From positions 186,001 to 250,000 of the forward strand of contig NZ_JALKAH010000002.1 of assembly GCF_023015625.1 (NCBI RefSeq): a stretch of DNA of 64,000 nucleotides. The letters are read 5' to 3'. Each line of letters opens with the position of its first letter. The first letter of the stretch is position 1. Below, piece after piece: positions 38,248-47,372 of this stretch. Position numbers and translations under genes: made by a program. This stretch comes from Yoonia sp. F2084L (GTDB taxonomy: Bacteria > Pseudomonadota > Alphaproteobacteria > Rhodobacterales > Rhodobacteraceae). The notes under the pieces were generated by a model, which saw only the letters and a program-made list of their open reading frames with translations, searched no databases and was not told where the DNA came from.

Positions 38248-38452
38248 ATGACCATGTGGGGGGTAAACCACAACAATTCAAGTGAAATTTTCGTAACACC
38301 TTGATTCTGATAATTTATCGCGCGTCAATTTTAGCGGATATGCGCCTAGAATAGTGACAACTTAAGGCATACCGCATCTGGAAAAACCAAGTGTCGAATG
38401 GGCGCGCTTAGGCACGCGCCACATCGATAAGGGTGTTCCCGCAATTTCCGCT

Positions 38453-39034
38453 TTAGAAGTTGTAGGACGCACGCAGCGAAAGGCTGTTCACGGTGGCGTC
38501 TACGTCTGCCAAGTTCGCAGCGACTGGAAACTCAAACTCAAAGTTACGTGTCACAATTTCTGCACCGAGACCGAACTGATCGTTGATCGCATAGTCTAGG
38601 CCAAGGCCGAATAGTGTACCGAGTTCGGTCTGATCAAAATCTCTGTCTGGTGCGGTGTCATCGTCAATGACGAAGGTGCCGGACGATGCACCAACAACCA
38701 CATATGGCATGATATTGCCGCTGTCGTAGCCAACCCGCCCCTTAAAGTCGATGATGGACGAGTACTCATACTCATCTTCAAAGTCCTCTTCGTTCGCAGC
38801 ACCGACCATGAAAGAAACCTCGCCGCCGAATACATAAGCGCCAGATTGCATGTTGTAGCCTGCAAAAGCGCCCAACATCTGACCCTCGAGAGGGAAGTCT
38901 ACATCGTTGTATGTGTTGTCACCGCTAAAGGTTGCAAACGATGCGCCAGCATAAAACCCATCCAAGGCAGATTGCGCATTGGCTGCGCTGCCGGAGACCA
39001 TTGCCACTAGAAGTGCTATATGTTTGATTTGCAT
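38453..39034 (-). CDS. outer-membrane beta-barrel protein
   Basis: 193 residues from ATG 39034 with AAAGG eight bases upstream. A signal peptide (IALLVAMVSGSAANAQSA) is followed by alternating hydrophobic strands rich in Gly and aromatics: GFYAGASFATFSGDN, GAFAGYNMQSGAYVFGGEVS, FKGRVGYDSGNIMPYVVVGA, and it closes in Phe (SLSLRASYNF) as do outer-membrane porin-like proteins. It is of the OmpW/Opacity 8-strand class. The stop to 38.4 kb region holds a GC-rich hairpin (38403-38419) that may end it but has no T-tract. Confidence 0.85.
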   Translation of the reverse strand: MQIKHIALLVAMVSGSAANAQSALDGFYAGASFATFSGDNTYNDVDFPLEGQMLGAFAGYNMQSGAYVFGGEVSFMVGAANEEDFEDEYEYSSIIDFKGRVGYDSGNIMPYVVVGASSGTFVIDDDTAPDRDFDQTELGTLFGLGLDYAINDQFGLGAEIVTRNFEFEFPVAANLADVDATVNSLSLRASYNF

Positions 39035-39231
39035 TGAAGAACCTTTCATTTCATCCTTGAAAAAGCGGCGGATCTAAACGTCTGTCCCCACCCGTATTTA
39101 CGTCATCATCACGTTAAAGGAGAGGCCACACAATCGGAGACTACTGAGAGAATTTGTTTCGCGATTTGCTGTGGTATTTATGCTATGACTCACGCGGACA
39201 TCTGGACCAGGTATCATTGCCATCAACGCGA

Positions 39232-39255
39232 AAGGGCCCGCTGATGCGAGCCCTT
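39232..39255 (-). terminator. terminator of the TRAP binding-protein gene
   Basis: Minus-strand stem AAGGGCTCGC/GCGGGCCCTT with one mismatch and an ATCA loop, followed by TTTC. Moderately strong. Confidence 0.65.
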
Positions 39256-39283
39256 GTGATTTTATAATCGCGCGTGAGGTGCC

Positions 39284-40492
39284 CTAGTTGCTCGCGGCGA
39301 TCATATTCGTGACAAGATCGTAAAGCTCTTGGGCGGGCAGACCCTTGGCTTCGGTCTCGGCGATCCATGCAGCGGCGGCTGGTCCTGCGACCTCTTCGTT
39401 GATAGCCGACACGATTTCATCATTGATGGTGATCTCAACAATCTCGTTGTCTCTCAGGGCAGGACCCCAGGCTGACATGGTGACGCTATTGTAGTTGTTC
39501 ACATAGTGCTCAAGCGCTTCATCGACCGACGACAACAGCGCCACGCGGTGCGGTGTCGAAAGCCGTTCAAGCGCAGTTGTGTTGACGACAACAGGGCAAT
39601 TCGACGTGCCCGGGTTCAGGTTTGTCGTCCACCACGTACCGCTGTCGATCGTCTCAAATGCCATATGAGCGTGCGGTGCGAAGGCGACGGCGTCTACCTC
39701 ACCGTTGCTCAAAGCATCTTTTACGGCCGGGGCTGGTATCGTGATTGATTCAGCACCCAGTGCTTCAATCGCGTGGCGCGCGCCACCTGACGCACGGATC
39801 GTCATGTTTGAAAAAGCAGCCAGAGACGTCGGCGGAAAGCCAACCCCAATGATATTGTTTTGCGGCTGTGGCGATGGCATCAGCAAAGTGGCATTCCATC
39901 GCGCCATGTCCGCGACGGTTGCGGGATGTTCGTAGACCGCAAGCGATAGTTCGACCTCTTGCTCAAGCGAATCTACGCCTAAAAAAGGCAACTCCATAAC
40001 CGTGATCGAAGGGTTCTTCTCTGGGTGATAGCCCGCACAGAACTGTGCCATCTCAAACGTACCGGCGGCAATTCCATCAAGGTTTTCCCGGCTTGGTGAG
40101 AGACCACCGTAGGAAAGCGCCAGCGTGAACTCACCACCGGTTTTGTCGTCTATAAGCTCAGCGATCCGTTCAACATGCTCAGTGAATGCACGCCGTGAAC
40201 CCCACAATGAGACGTCCCAGACAACAGGTCCATCTGTTTCAGCTTGGACATTGGGACAACCGTCGCCGGTGCAAACGAACCCTTCTGCTGTCACACGTAA
40301 CGGGCCGATGTTTGTTTCGATGATGTAGGTGTCACCGGTGAAATCAAGCAACTCTCCAGTCACTGTGAGAGAACTATCAACAGAAGTCAGGGTAACTTCC
40401 TGCGCTACGCCGGGGACGGCTGCCACACACAATGAAGCAGTGAGCACGCCAGCCTTCCAGGATCCTGGGAACAGAATTTTCATATTTTCCAT
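39284..40492 (-). CDS. TRAP-type solute-binding protein with extra N-terminal module
   Basis: 402 residues. After the signal peptide (AGVLTASLCVAAVPGVAQ) a ~55-residue module (VTLTSVDSSLTVTGELLDF, GDTYIIETNIGPLRVTAEGF, CTGDGCPN) precedes the DctP domain. That module is the one I associate with roseobacter OmpA-linked substrate-binding proteins; its two Cys may bridge. The DctP part contains GLSPSRENLDGIAAGTFEMA, ELPFLGVDSLEQE, and ATLLMPSPQPQNNIIGVGF with a ligand Arg region at IRASGG. No DctQ or DctM permease genes are adjacent, so it is an orphan. Ligand unknown. Start at 40492 or 40483. Confidence 0.83.
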   Translation of the reverse strand: MENMKILFPGSWKAGVLTASLCVAAVPGVAQEVTLTSVDSSLTVTGELLDFTGDTYIIETNIGPLRVTAEGFVCTGDGCPNVQAETDGPVVWDVSLWGSRRAFTEHVERIAELIDDKTGGEFTLALSYGGLSPSRENLDGIAAGTFEMAQFCAGYHPEKNPSITVMELPFLGVDSLEQEVELSLAVYEHPATVADMARWNATLLMPSPQPQNNIIGVGFPPTSLAAFSNMTIRASGGARHAIEALGAESITIPAPAVKDALSNGEVDAVAFAPHAHMAFETIDSGTWWTTNLNPGTSNCPVVVNTTALERLSTPHRVALLSSVDEALEHYVNNYNSVTMSAWGPALRDNEIVEITINDEIVSAINEEVAGPAAAAWIAETEAKGLPAQELYDLVTNMIAASN

Positions 40493-40693
40493 CTCGATTA
40501 CCTATGCCTCCCAAAAGCTTGGAGGACTTATGTTCTAAAATTTCATTATTGAAATCATGGTAAATTCGAAAAATGGCAAAAAAGCGAACATAGTGGCACT
40601 TTTTTGGTGATGATTTTTGACTGCCGTTTTTCCTTTGGTTTTGGGCTTTTAAAGAAGCGATCCAGCGCCAGCATGTACTGTTTCGTCCCAGTA

Positions 40694-42349
40694 TTACCGC
40701 ACGAATTTCTTGTGCTTCATCCGCTTCGGCTCCAACGCATCGGCACCTAGCCGTGCCTTCTTGTCCTCTTCATAATCCGTGAAAGCCCCTTGAAACCACT
40801 CCACATGCGCGTCCCCTTCAAAGGCGAGGATGTGTGTGCAGATACGGTCGAGGAAGAAACGGTCGTGACTGATGACCACGGCACAGCCGGCGAAGCTGAC
40901 CAATGCGTCTTCCAGCGCGCGCAGCGTTTCCACGTCGAGGTCGTTGGTCGGTTCGTCAAGCAACAACACATTGCCGCCAGATTTCAGCAGTTTCGCCATA
41001 TGTACCCGGTTGCGTTCACCACCTGATAGCAGGCCGACTTTCTTTTGCTGGTCGCCGCCTTTGAAATTAAACGCCGAGCAATAGGCGCGGCTGTTCATTT
41101 GTGCATCCCCCAGTGGAATGATTTCAGCCCCGCCGGTGATTTCTTCCCAGACTGTTGCGTCTGCGGAAAGAGCGTCACGGGATTGGTCGACGTAGGACAG
41201 CTTGACGGTGTCGCCATACTCTACGCTGCCTTCATCGGGTTCGGCTTGGCCTGTCAGCATGGAAAACAGCGTCGACTTACCCGCGCCGTTCGGTCCGATC
41301 ACGCCAACGATGCCGCCGGGGGGCAGGTCGAATGTCAGGTTTTCGATCAACAGCTTGTCACCCATGGCCTTTTTCAGCCCGTCGACTTCGATCACTTTGG
41401 AGCCCAGTCGCGGACCATTTGGGATAATGATCTGGGCGCGGCCCATCTTTTCGCGCTCGGACTGGTTCGCCAGATCGTTGTAGGCGCTGATACGGGCTTT
41501 GGATTTGGCTTGCCGCGCTTTGGCGCCCTGCTGCATCCATTCGAGTTCGCGTTGCAGCGTGCGTTGTTTGGATTTGTCGTCTTTCGCTTCGCGCTCCAGC
41601 CGTTTGGCCTTCGCCTCCAACCAGCTGGAGTAGTTACCTTCATGCGGGATGCCGGAGCCACGGTCGAGTTCCAGGATCCAACCTGTGATGGCATCAAGGA
41701 AGTAACGGTCGTGGGTGACGATCAGAATGGTGCCTTTGTAGTCAATCAGGTGCTGTTGCAGCCACGCGATTGTTTCCGCGTCAAGGTGGTTGGTTGGTTC
41801 GTCAAGCAGCAACATATCGGGGGCATCAAGCAGCAGTTGGCAAAGCGCCACGCGGCGCTTTTCACCGCCCGAAAGCGTGGTGACATTGGCATCGTCCGGT
41901 GGGCAGCGCAGGGCCTCCATCGAGATGTCGATTTGTGCGTCGAGGTCCCAGAGGTTCTGTGCATCAATCTGGTCTTGCAACTGCGCCATCTCGTCGGCGG
42001 TTTCTTCGGAATAGTTCATCGCCACTTCGTTGTAGCGATCAAGGATCGCCTTTTTGTCGGCCACACCCAGCATGACGTTTTCACGGACCGTCAGGTTTGC
42101 ATCCAGTTCGGGTTCCTGCGGCAGATAACCCACGCGCGCGCCTTCGGCGGCCCATGCTTCGCCTGCGAAGTCCTTGTCCTGGCCTGCCATGATCCGCATC
42201 AGCGTGGATTTACCGGTGCCGTTTACACCGACGACACCAATTTTCACGCCGGGCAGGAAGTTCAGGCGGATGTTTTCAAAGACCTTTTTCCCACCAGGAT
42301 AGGTTTTGGACACGCCGTCCATGAAATAGACGAATTGATTGGCAGCCAT
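40694..42349 (-). CDS. ettA: energy-dependent translational throttle protein
   Basis: 551 residues, an ABC-F protein with no membrane domain. Two ATP-binding halves: Walker A GVNGTGKST and GPNGAGKST, signatures LSGGEKRR and LSGGERNR, Walker B LLLDEPTNHLDAE and LLLDEPTNDLDVE. The inter-domain P-site tRNA-interacting segment (RLEREAKDDKSKQRTLQREL) and the FVYFMDGVSKTYPGGKKVF start are typical of EttA. It sits at the ribosome E-site and gates translation by ATP/ADP ratio. The 200 bases downstream hold no gene. Confidence 0.97.
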   Translation of the reverse strand: MAANQFVYFMDGVSKTYPGGKKVFENIRLNFLPGVKIGVVGVNGTGKSTLMRIMAGQDKDFAGEAWAAEGARVGYLPQEPELDANLTVRENVMLGVADKKAILDRYNEVAMNYSEETADEMAQLQDQIDAQNLWDLDAQIDISMEALRCPPDDANVTTLSGGEKRRVALCQLLLDAPDMLLLDEPTNHLDAETIAWLQQHLIDYKGTILIVTHDRYFLDAITGWILELDRGSGIPHEGNYSSWLEAKAKRLEREAKDDKSKQRTLQRELEWMQQGAKARQAKSKARISAYNDLANQSEREKMGRAQIIIPNGPRLGSKVIEVDGLKKAMGDKLLIENLTFDLPPGGIVGVIGPNGAGKSTLFSMLTGQAEPDEGSVEYGDTVKLSYVDQSRDALSADATVWEEITGGAEIIPLGDAQMNSRAYCSAFNFKGGDQQKKVGLLSGGERNRVHMAKLLKSGGNVLLLDEPTNDLDVETLRALEDALVSFAGCAVVISHDRFFLDRICTHILAFEGDAHVEWFQGAFTDYEEDKKARLGADALEPKRMKHKKFVR

Positions 42350-42436
42350 TGGGGACGCTCCGATAAGATCAGGGTTTTGCCTTAGATAGCGATGGTGCAG
42401 GGCGGGGGCAATGCGTAGTCGCGCGTGAAGGCGCGA

Positions 42437-42808
42437 TTACGGTTTCGGCATTTCCTGCCACAGCTCGATGGGGTTTCCTTCTGGGTCACTCAGATGGGCA
42501 AAGCGCCCATTAGGATGGCGTTCCGTGTCGACCGCCACTGTGATCCCAGCCTCGCGCAGAGCAGCCACTGTCGCGTCCAGATCAGCGACGCGGAAGTTGA
42601 TCATCCACTGCTGCTCGGGGCGGCCGAAATAGGTGGTGTCCTGTTTGAACGGGGCGAAGACGGTTGTCCCGCCCTCTTGCGTCCAGGCCGGATCATCGTA
42701 GCTCTCGGTGACCTTGGTGATCCCGAAGGTTTCATCGTACCAACGGCCAAGCGCGTCTGGGTCTTTCGCCCGAAAGAAGATGCCGCCGATGCCCAGAACC
42801 TTGATCAT
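42437..42808 (-). CDS. VOC-family protein (glyoxalase-like)
   Basis: 123 residues, one VOC fold: KVLGIGGIFFRAKDPDALGR at the start with W-Y following, MINFRVADLDATVAALREAG and HLSDPEGNPIELWQEM at the end, where E in IELWQ is the usual metal ligand. Could be a small lyase or binding protein; no specific activity assigned. Next to the MBL-fold gene (34 bases) and probably co-transcribed with it. Confidence 0.85.
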   Translation of the reverse strand: MIKVLGIGGIFFRAKDPDALGRWYDETFGITKVTESYDDPAWTQEGGTTVFAPFKQDTTYFGRPEQQWMINFRVADLDATVAALREAGITVAVDTERHPNGRFAHLSDPEGNPIELWQEMPKP

Positions 42809-42842
42809 TCATGCCTCCGCGCGCGTTGGTGCCATGCTATGT

Positions 42843-43691
42843 TCAAATATGGATCACCATGCCGTCTTTGCCCAGCCATAACGACCCGTCCCAGTGTTTA
42901 CGCACTTCTGCTTCCCAATGTTGGTCGGTGAAGTCAGGGTCGCCATCGGGGACGAAGTGGTTGAGTGCGAGTTGCTTTACACCAGCATCCTTTGCAATGC
43001 GGCCGACGTCTGCGGCATCCGTATGGCTGCGCAGGATGTGAGTGCGGAGGCGCTCATCACCGTTCGTCATCCGCGCGCAGAGCGCTTCGACCCCATCGCG
43101 CAGCATGGCTTCATGGACCAGCAGGTCGGCCCCTTTCGCAAAGGCGGCCATTTCGGGTATGTAGGCTGTGTCGCCGGACAGGACGACTGCCTTGTCGCCC
43201 GCTTCAAAGCGCAGCGCAAAGGTGTCGGTGATGGGGGGATGGACGTTGCGCATGGTGTGCAACGTGATGTTTCCAAACGTCGTGGTGTTTTGGATGATTT
43301 GAATATCAGCGAGGCTATTGAAATCGCAGCGCCCTTCGTCGCGGATGCGCAGGTCGATATCGAAACCCATGCTGTCCTGAAAGCCCGTCCAGTAACGGTC
43401 CAAGCCCTTGGGCCCGATGACCGGGATCGTGCGGTTCAGACCCGCAGTCCAGGCCGTGTGGAAGAACGGGCCGAGTTCGAGGTAGTGATCGGAATGCAGA
43501 TGCGTGATGACAATCAGGTCGATATCCGTCAGGGCAACACCCTGATCACAAATGCCGCGCGTGACGCCGAGGCCCGCATCCACCAGAATAGTCATACCGC
43601 CAAGCTGTAGCAGCATTGAGGTTGGCATGTTTGACCCCGGCCTGATGGCAGGGCCACCTTTGACCCCCATCAAAGCGAGGCTATCAGGCAT
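42843..43691 (-). CDS. MBL-fold metallo-hydrolase
   Basis: 282 residues from ATG 43691, with GAGGAA in good position; the longer TTG start at 43730 would overlap the neighbour. Zinc-ligand HxHxDH is seen as ITHLHSDHYLEL, with VLSGDTAYIP, LVHEAML and LALNHFVPDGD supplying further ligands. This resembles the RNase Z/arylsulfatase-like group of MBL proteins; the substrate is unknown. It lies 36 bases behind the PilJ-type gene on the same strand, so the two may be linked. Confidence 0.88.
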   Translation of the reverse strand: MPDSLALMGVKGGPAIRPGSNMPTSMLLQLGGMTILVDAGLGVTRGICDQGVALTDIDLIVITHLHSDHYLELGPFFHTAWTAGLNRTIPVIGPKGLDRYWTGFQDSMGFDIDLRIRDEGRCDFNSLADIQIIQNTTTFGNITLHTMRNVHPPITDTFALRFEAGDKAVVLSGDTAYIPEMAAFAKGADLLVHEAMLRDGVEALCARMTNGDERLRTHILRSHTDAADVGRIAKDAGVKQLALNHFVPDGDPDFTDQHWEAEVRKHWDGSLWLGKDGMVIHI

Positions 43692-43726
43692 GGCAACGTT
43701 CCTCGTGAGGCTTAACGCACTCTGCG

Positions 43727-44683
43727 TCAAAGCCCCATTTTGGACGCCTCTGCATAAAGCGCAACCGCTTCATTCATGCCTGCCGTCAAATTGTTGGCCT
43801 CGTCAAACAGAACCCCAAGCTGATCGGGATTCAAAGCCTGTCCCGCCAGGACGATATCGACTTTGCTTTGAACAAGCCGCCAACTCATGATGTCGTCATC
43901 GAGATGGGCCGCGATTTCCGGGGTTGGCGGCGGGCGCACGCCGGCTGCAGGTAATCCATCACGCAAGGCCATGATGGACGTGTCAAACATTTTTGCTGTC
44001 TTGGCCAGGTCCTCAAGCGTCCCTTCGACCTCAATACCGGCACTGAGCATGCAGATATCTTTCGATGTGCGCTGCGCCAGCATCCGCTGTCGACCCGCGA
44101 TATCAATTACAACCGCGTCCGCGAAGAGCAAAGCGGCGGGGTTGGCGTATTCTGAAGTGATTTGACTGACCAGAAGTTTCGCCATCTCCAAAACGGGTTC
44201 GGACTGTTGCTGTAACAGCAGAAGGCTTTCCTCACTGTGATCCCCTACAGCAATTTGTTGTGCAAGGTCACTGAAAGGGGTCCATAGGTCGTTAAGGCGG
44301 TCGATCACTGCATTCGTGCGCGCGTTCTCTTCCGGGCCGATGATGCCAATATCTGGGTTGCCGTTTTGCAAGGCACCAATGATCAACGCGAATTCATCCA
44401 TCGCCGCGTTCAACATGGCTGTTGTGGTTTCGGTTTTGATGCCTGCGTCAACATAGCAAGCTGCTGCAGGAATGCGCTGGCTTAACATGCGCAGTTTTCC
44501 AGACAAGTTAATGCGCTCGCTGCCGCCGACGTCGTCGACGAAGTTGTCGCCCAATGCTGTCTGATTGCTATCTGCGCTTGCGAAAGACGCGATGCCGACG
44601 GTTAGAACTGCAAAAATGGTTGCGCGCATCGGGCGCGAAAGCAAGGCCCAGTACTCACTGGTTGGCGAATACTTCATATGCAT
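43727..44683 (-). CDS. periplasmic protein with two PilJ/NarX-type sensor motifs (copy 1)
   Basis: 318 residues from ATG 44683 (or 44677). A signal peptide (ATIFAVLTVGIASFASA) precedes two related halves. Each half carries a PilJ/NarX P-box-like motif: INLSGKLRMLSQRIPAAAC and IDIAGRQRMLAQRTSKDIC. In NarX the P-box binds nitrate; PilJ sensors sit on pilus chemoreceptors. This protein has no further membrane helix, HAMP or signalling domain. The mature chain has only two Cys, each six residues after the motif's last Arg. A paralog lies 362 bases upstream. Function unknown; periplasmic ligand binding or redox sensing is inferred. Confidence 0.8.
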   Translation of the reverse strand: MHMKYSPTSEYWALLSRPMRATIFAVLTVGIASFASADSNQTALGDNFVDDVGGSERINLSGKLRMLSQRIPAAACYVDAGIKTETTTAMLNAAMDEFALIIGALQNGNPDIGIIGPEENARTNAVIDRLNDLWTPFSDLAQQIAVGDHSEESLLLLQQQSEPVLEMAKLLVSQITSEYANPAALLFADAVVIDIAGRQRMLAQRTSKDICMLSAGIEVEGTLEDLAKTAKMFDTSIMALRDGLPAAGVRPPPTPEIAAHLDDDIMSWRLVQSKVDIVLAGQALNPDQLGVLFDEANNLTAGMNEAVALYAEASKMGL

Positions 44684-45045
44684 TGTCCTTGCTTGGGGCC
44701 AGCGAATGCGCCGGCGGAAAAATTTTACTCGTTACCCAAGAACAACCGACCCTGGCAGTTCCTGAACAATACTCAAACGTTTGCGATGTTACTCGCTGCA
44801 CTTGTTACCTTCACTCAATACAACTTTGCATTGACCAAGGGTCATATAAATCCCTTACGCGCGTAAAATATACAAAAGTACAGTACAAACAGTATGTTAG
44901 CCATATTTTCGACGGATAATTGCCATTTTAACGACATAAAACTACAGCGGATGACATAGTTTTTGCACTTTCTCCTCCGTCCGATGATAAACGCTATCTC
45001 GCGCTGCAGTTGCGGCTTTTTGCGCGGGGGGACGCAGCAATCGGT
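44684..45045. other. 362-base AT-rich gap between the two PilJ-type genes
   Basis: Unlike its surroundings, 44820-44960 is AT-rich and contains repeats of GTAC/TACA character (about 44867-44893) flanked by AAAATAT and ATATTTT. It probably carries the promoter and regulatory sites of copy 1, but I cannot place a -10/-35 with confidence. No gene is seen. Confidence 0.45.
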
Positions 45046-45984
45046 TCAAAGATCAAGTTTTGACGCTTCAGAATATGATCCGACGACAGTGTTCATCTCG
45101 CCCGTCATCGCATTTGCACCATTGAACATGATCTCGAGCTGCTCTTCATCAAGCGTACCGCCTTCCAGGGCCATATCAACGATGGGTTGCAGTGTCGCCC
45201 AACGGGCGATCACGACATCAAGTTCATCAGCGATCTGTTGGGTGGGCGGTGCCTTGATGCCGACGCTCGCCTCGCCCATCCGCAAAATCGTTAAAGAGGT
45301 GTCGAACATGTCACGCGCGGCTTGCAGTTCAGCCCGCGCAGTATCTGTGTTCAGTCCATTCGCCAGCAGGCAAGCGTTCTTTGACATGCGCTGGGACAAC
45401 ATGCGCTGACGGCCTGCAATGTCGATGGCTATGGCATCGGCAAACAGCAATTCTGCCGGGTTTGAGTATTCCGTTGAAATGATGCCGACGACCAGTTTGG
45501 CCATTTCAAGCAGCGGGCCGCTTAGCTCCGCCATTTTCGCGACGTCGGCTGTTGTACCATCGCCCGCCGCCACCCGATCCGCCAGCGCCCCAACAGGTGT
45601 CCACAGATTGGTCAACCGTTCCAGGCCCGCCAATGTCCGGGCGCGTTCTTCAGGCCCAATGATCCCCAGATCAGGGTTGCCGACCTCCAATGCCTCCTTG
45701 ATGACAACGAACTCAGCCGCTGCTGCGTTGAGCACGGCAAGGCTGTCTTCGCGGTCAATACCTGCGTCCGCATAACAGGCCGCCGCCACAACGCGCTGGC
45801 TAAGCATGCGCAGTTTTCCTGCAAAATCGACCCGCTGACTTGCGCCGATATCTTCTATGAAGTTGCCTGAAGTAGACGCGGCTTGCCCTGTGGCGGGATT
45901 GTTTGCAAATGCAGTGGTACTCAATACACTGGCTGCGAAGACAAGCGCCATTGATGGAAACGTCTTGGAATTGCGAATTTTCAT
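45046..45984 (-). CDS. periplasmic protein with two PilJ/NarX-type sensor motifs (copy 2)
   Basis: 312 residues from ATG 45984, which begins a clean signal peptide (SKTFPSMALVFAASVLSTTA); the frame is open further upstream but lacks a better start. Motifs: VDFAGKLRMLSQRVVAAAC and IDIAGRQRMLSQRMSKNAC. It matches copy 1 along its full length, including NPDLGIIGPEERART, EMAKLVVGIISTEYSNPAEL and the tail SYSEASKLDL. As in copy 1, only two Cys exist, at equivalent positions of the two halves. No membrane anchor follows the signal peptide. Confidence 0.8.
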   Translation of the reverse strand: MKIRNSKTFPSMALVFAASVLSTTAFANNPATGQAASTSGNFIEDIGASQRVDFAGKLRMLSQRVVAAACYADAGIDREDSLAVLNAAAAEFVVIKEALEVGNPDLGIIGPEERARTLAGLERLTNLWTPVGALADRVAAGDGTTADVAKMAELSGPLLEMAKLVVGIISTEYSNPAELLFADAIAIDIAGRQRMLSQRMSKNACLLANGLNTDTARAELQAARDMFDTSLTILRMGEASVGIKAPPTQQIADELDVVIARWATLQPIVDMALEGGTLDEEQLEIMFNGANAMTGEMNTVVGSYSEASKLDL

Positions 45985-46213
45985 GGGGGACTTTCTCGTC
46001 GCAGACAGGCCGTGCTTCATGCATTTGAACGGTTGTCCTGCGCTCACTTTCACTGGTTACTGCCTTCGGGCCCCACCCGCCGAGGACAAAGGTTACGATT
46101 ACTTTAACGCGATTTTAGAGTGGTCACCGTACCGATCAAGATGCAAGCCACTAACCTGTACAAAAGAACAGGCTTCGACTGCCAATACGCGCCATTCGCC
46201 CGAATAAACAAAA

Positions 46214-46238
46214 AAGGCCCTGCAAAACGCAGGGCCTT
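46214..46238 (-). terminator. terminator of the purine uptake/oxidation block
   Basis: AAGGCCCTGC (46214-46223) and GCAGGGCCTT (46229-46238) are perfect arms; on the minus strand TTTTTT follows. Confidence 0.9.
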
Positions 46239-46261
46239 CACGCTGACATCGATCAAATGTC

Positions 46262-47341
46262 TTATTGCGGAATATCGCCGGTGAGGCCTTCAACATAGAA
46301 GTTCATGCCAGCCAAAGTGCCATCGTCGGCCACTTCGCCATCTGCCAACCAGACAGAGCCATCCTGCTTGTTGATCGGACCGGTGAAGGCGTGGTATTCG
46401 CCGGTGCGCAGACGCTCGATCAAAGCTTCGGCAGAGGCCTTGATCTCGGCTGGAACCGCATCAGAGATTTCGCCGATAGCCACCATGCCCGGGCCGATCC
46501 CGTCCCATGTGTCTGTACTTTCCCATGTGCCATCAATGACCGCTTGTGTGCGCGCGATGTAGTAGGGCGCCCAGTCATCAATGATGGAGGACACGCGTGG
46601 GAATGGCCCAAATTCCGCCATGTCAGAGGCCTGACCGAATGTCACAACATTGCCCGCGGCCTGTGCTGCGGCTTGCGGTGCGGTCGAGTCTGTGTGCTGC
46701 AAGATAACGTCCGCGCCTTGTTCAATCAGAACGCTGGCAGCTTCGGCCTCTTTCGCCGGATCAAACCATGTGTAGGCCCAGATGATCTTGAACTCGACAT
46801 CAGGGTTTACTTCCTGCGCGTGGATAAAGGCCGCGTTGATGCCCCGGATCACTTCCGGGATCGGGAAGGACGCGATATAGCCGATGATATTGCTTTCAGT
46901 CATTTGACCCGCGATGTGCCCTTGGACGGCGCGGCCTTCGTAGAAGCGGGCCGAATAGGTCGAGACGTTGTCGGCGCGTTTGTAACCTGTCGCGTGCTCG
47001 AACTTCACATCAGGGAACTTTTCAGCCACGGCGATGGTCTGGTCCATATAGCCAAAGGATGTGGTAAAGATCAGGTCAGCACCCTGCAACGCCATCTGTG
47101 TCATCACGCGCTCGGCGTCAGCACCCTCTGGGACGCTTTCGACAAAGACGGTCTCTACTGCATCCCCGAAATGCTCTTCCACGGCCAGACGACCTTTGTT
47201 GTGCTCATACGTCCAGCCGCCATCGCCGATTGGCCCGACGTAGACAAAGCCAACGGTTGTCGGCTCGTGACCGTCAGCAGTGGCCCCTGTTGCAAGGCCA
47301 AGCGCGAGCGTTGCTCCGGCCAGAAGTGTTTTCATTGTCAT
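46262..47341 (-). CDS. BMP-family ABC transporter substrate-binding protein
   Basis: 359 residues from ATG 47341, which has AAGGGG seven bases upstream; the longer frame is inside the neighbour's interval. Signal peptide LLAGATLALGLATGATA, then VGFVYVGPIGDGGWTYEHN, ADLIFTTSFGYMD, YIASFPIPEVIRGINAAFIH and GADVILQHTDST, the BMP (PnrA/Med) pattern of purine-nucleoside or base receptors. Last gene of a transporter/xanthine dehydrogenase block, so the ligand is probably a purine. This is inferred from context. Confidence 0.9.
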   Translation of the reverse strand: MTMKTLLAGATLALGLATGATADGHEPTTVGFVYVGPIGDGGWTYEHNKGRLAVEEHFGDAVETVFVESVPEGADAERVMTQMALQGADLIFTTSFGYMDQTIAVAEKFPDVKFEHATGYKRADNVSTYSARFYEGRAVQGHIAGQMTESNIIGYIASFPIPEVIRGINAAFIHAQEVNPDVEFKIIWAYTWFDPAKEAEAASVLIEQGADVILQHTDSTAPQAAAQAAGNVVTFGQASDMAEFGPFPRVSSIIDDWAPYYIARTQAVIDGTWESTDTWDGIGPGMVAIGEISDAVPAEIKASAEALIERLRTGEYHAFTGPINKQDGSVWLADGEVADDGTLAGMNFYVEGLTGDIPQ

Positions 47342-47372
47342 GTGTTTCCCCTTGGTGGTCTTAAGTGTCGCC

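Noticed and set aside
38401..38419. GC-rich stem behind the outer-membrane protein gene
   Set aside because: Six-base arms without a T-tract on the minus strand; too weak to call a terminator.
41045..42385. 446-codon plus-strand frame
   Set aside because: Antisense of ettA; composition reflects codon bias of the real gene.
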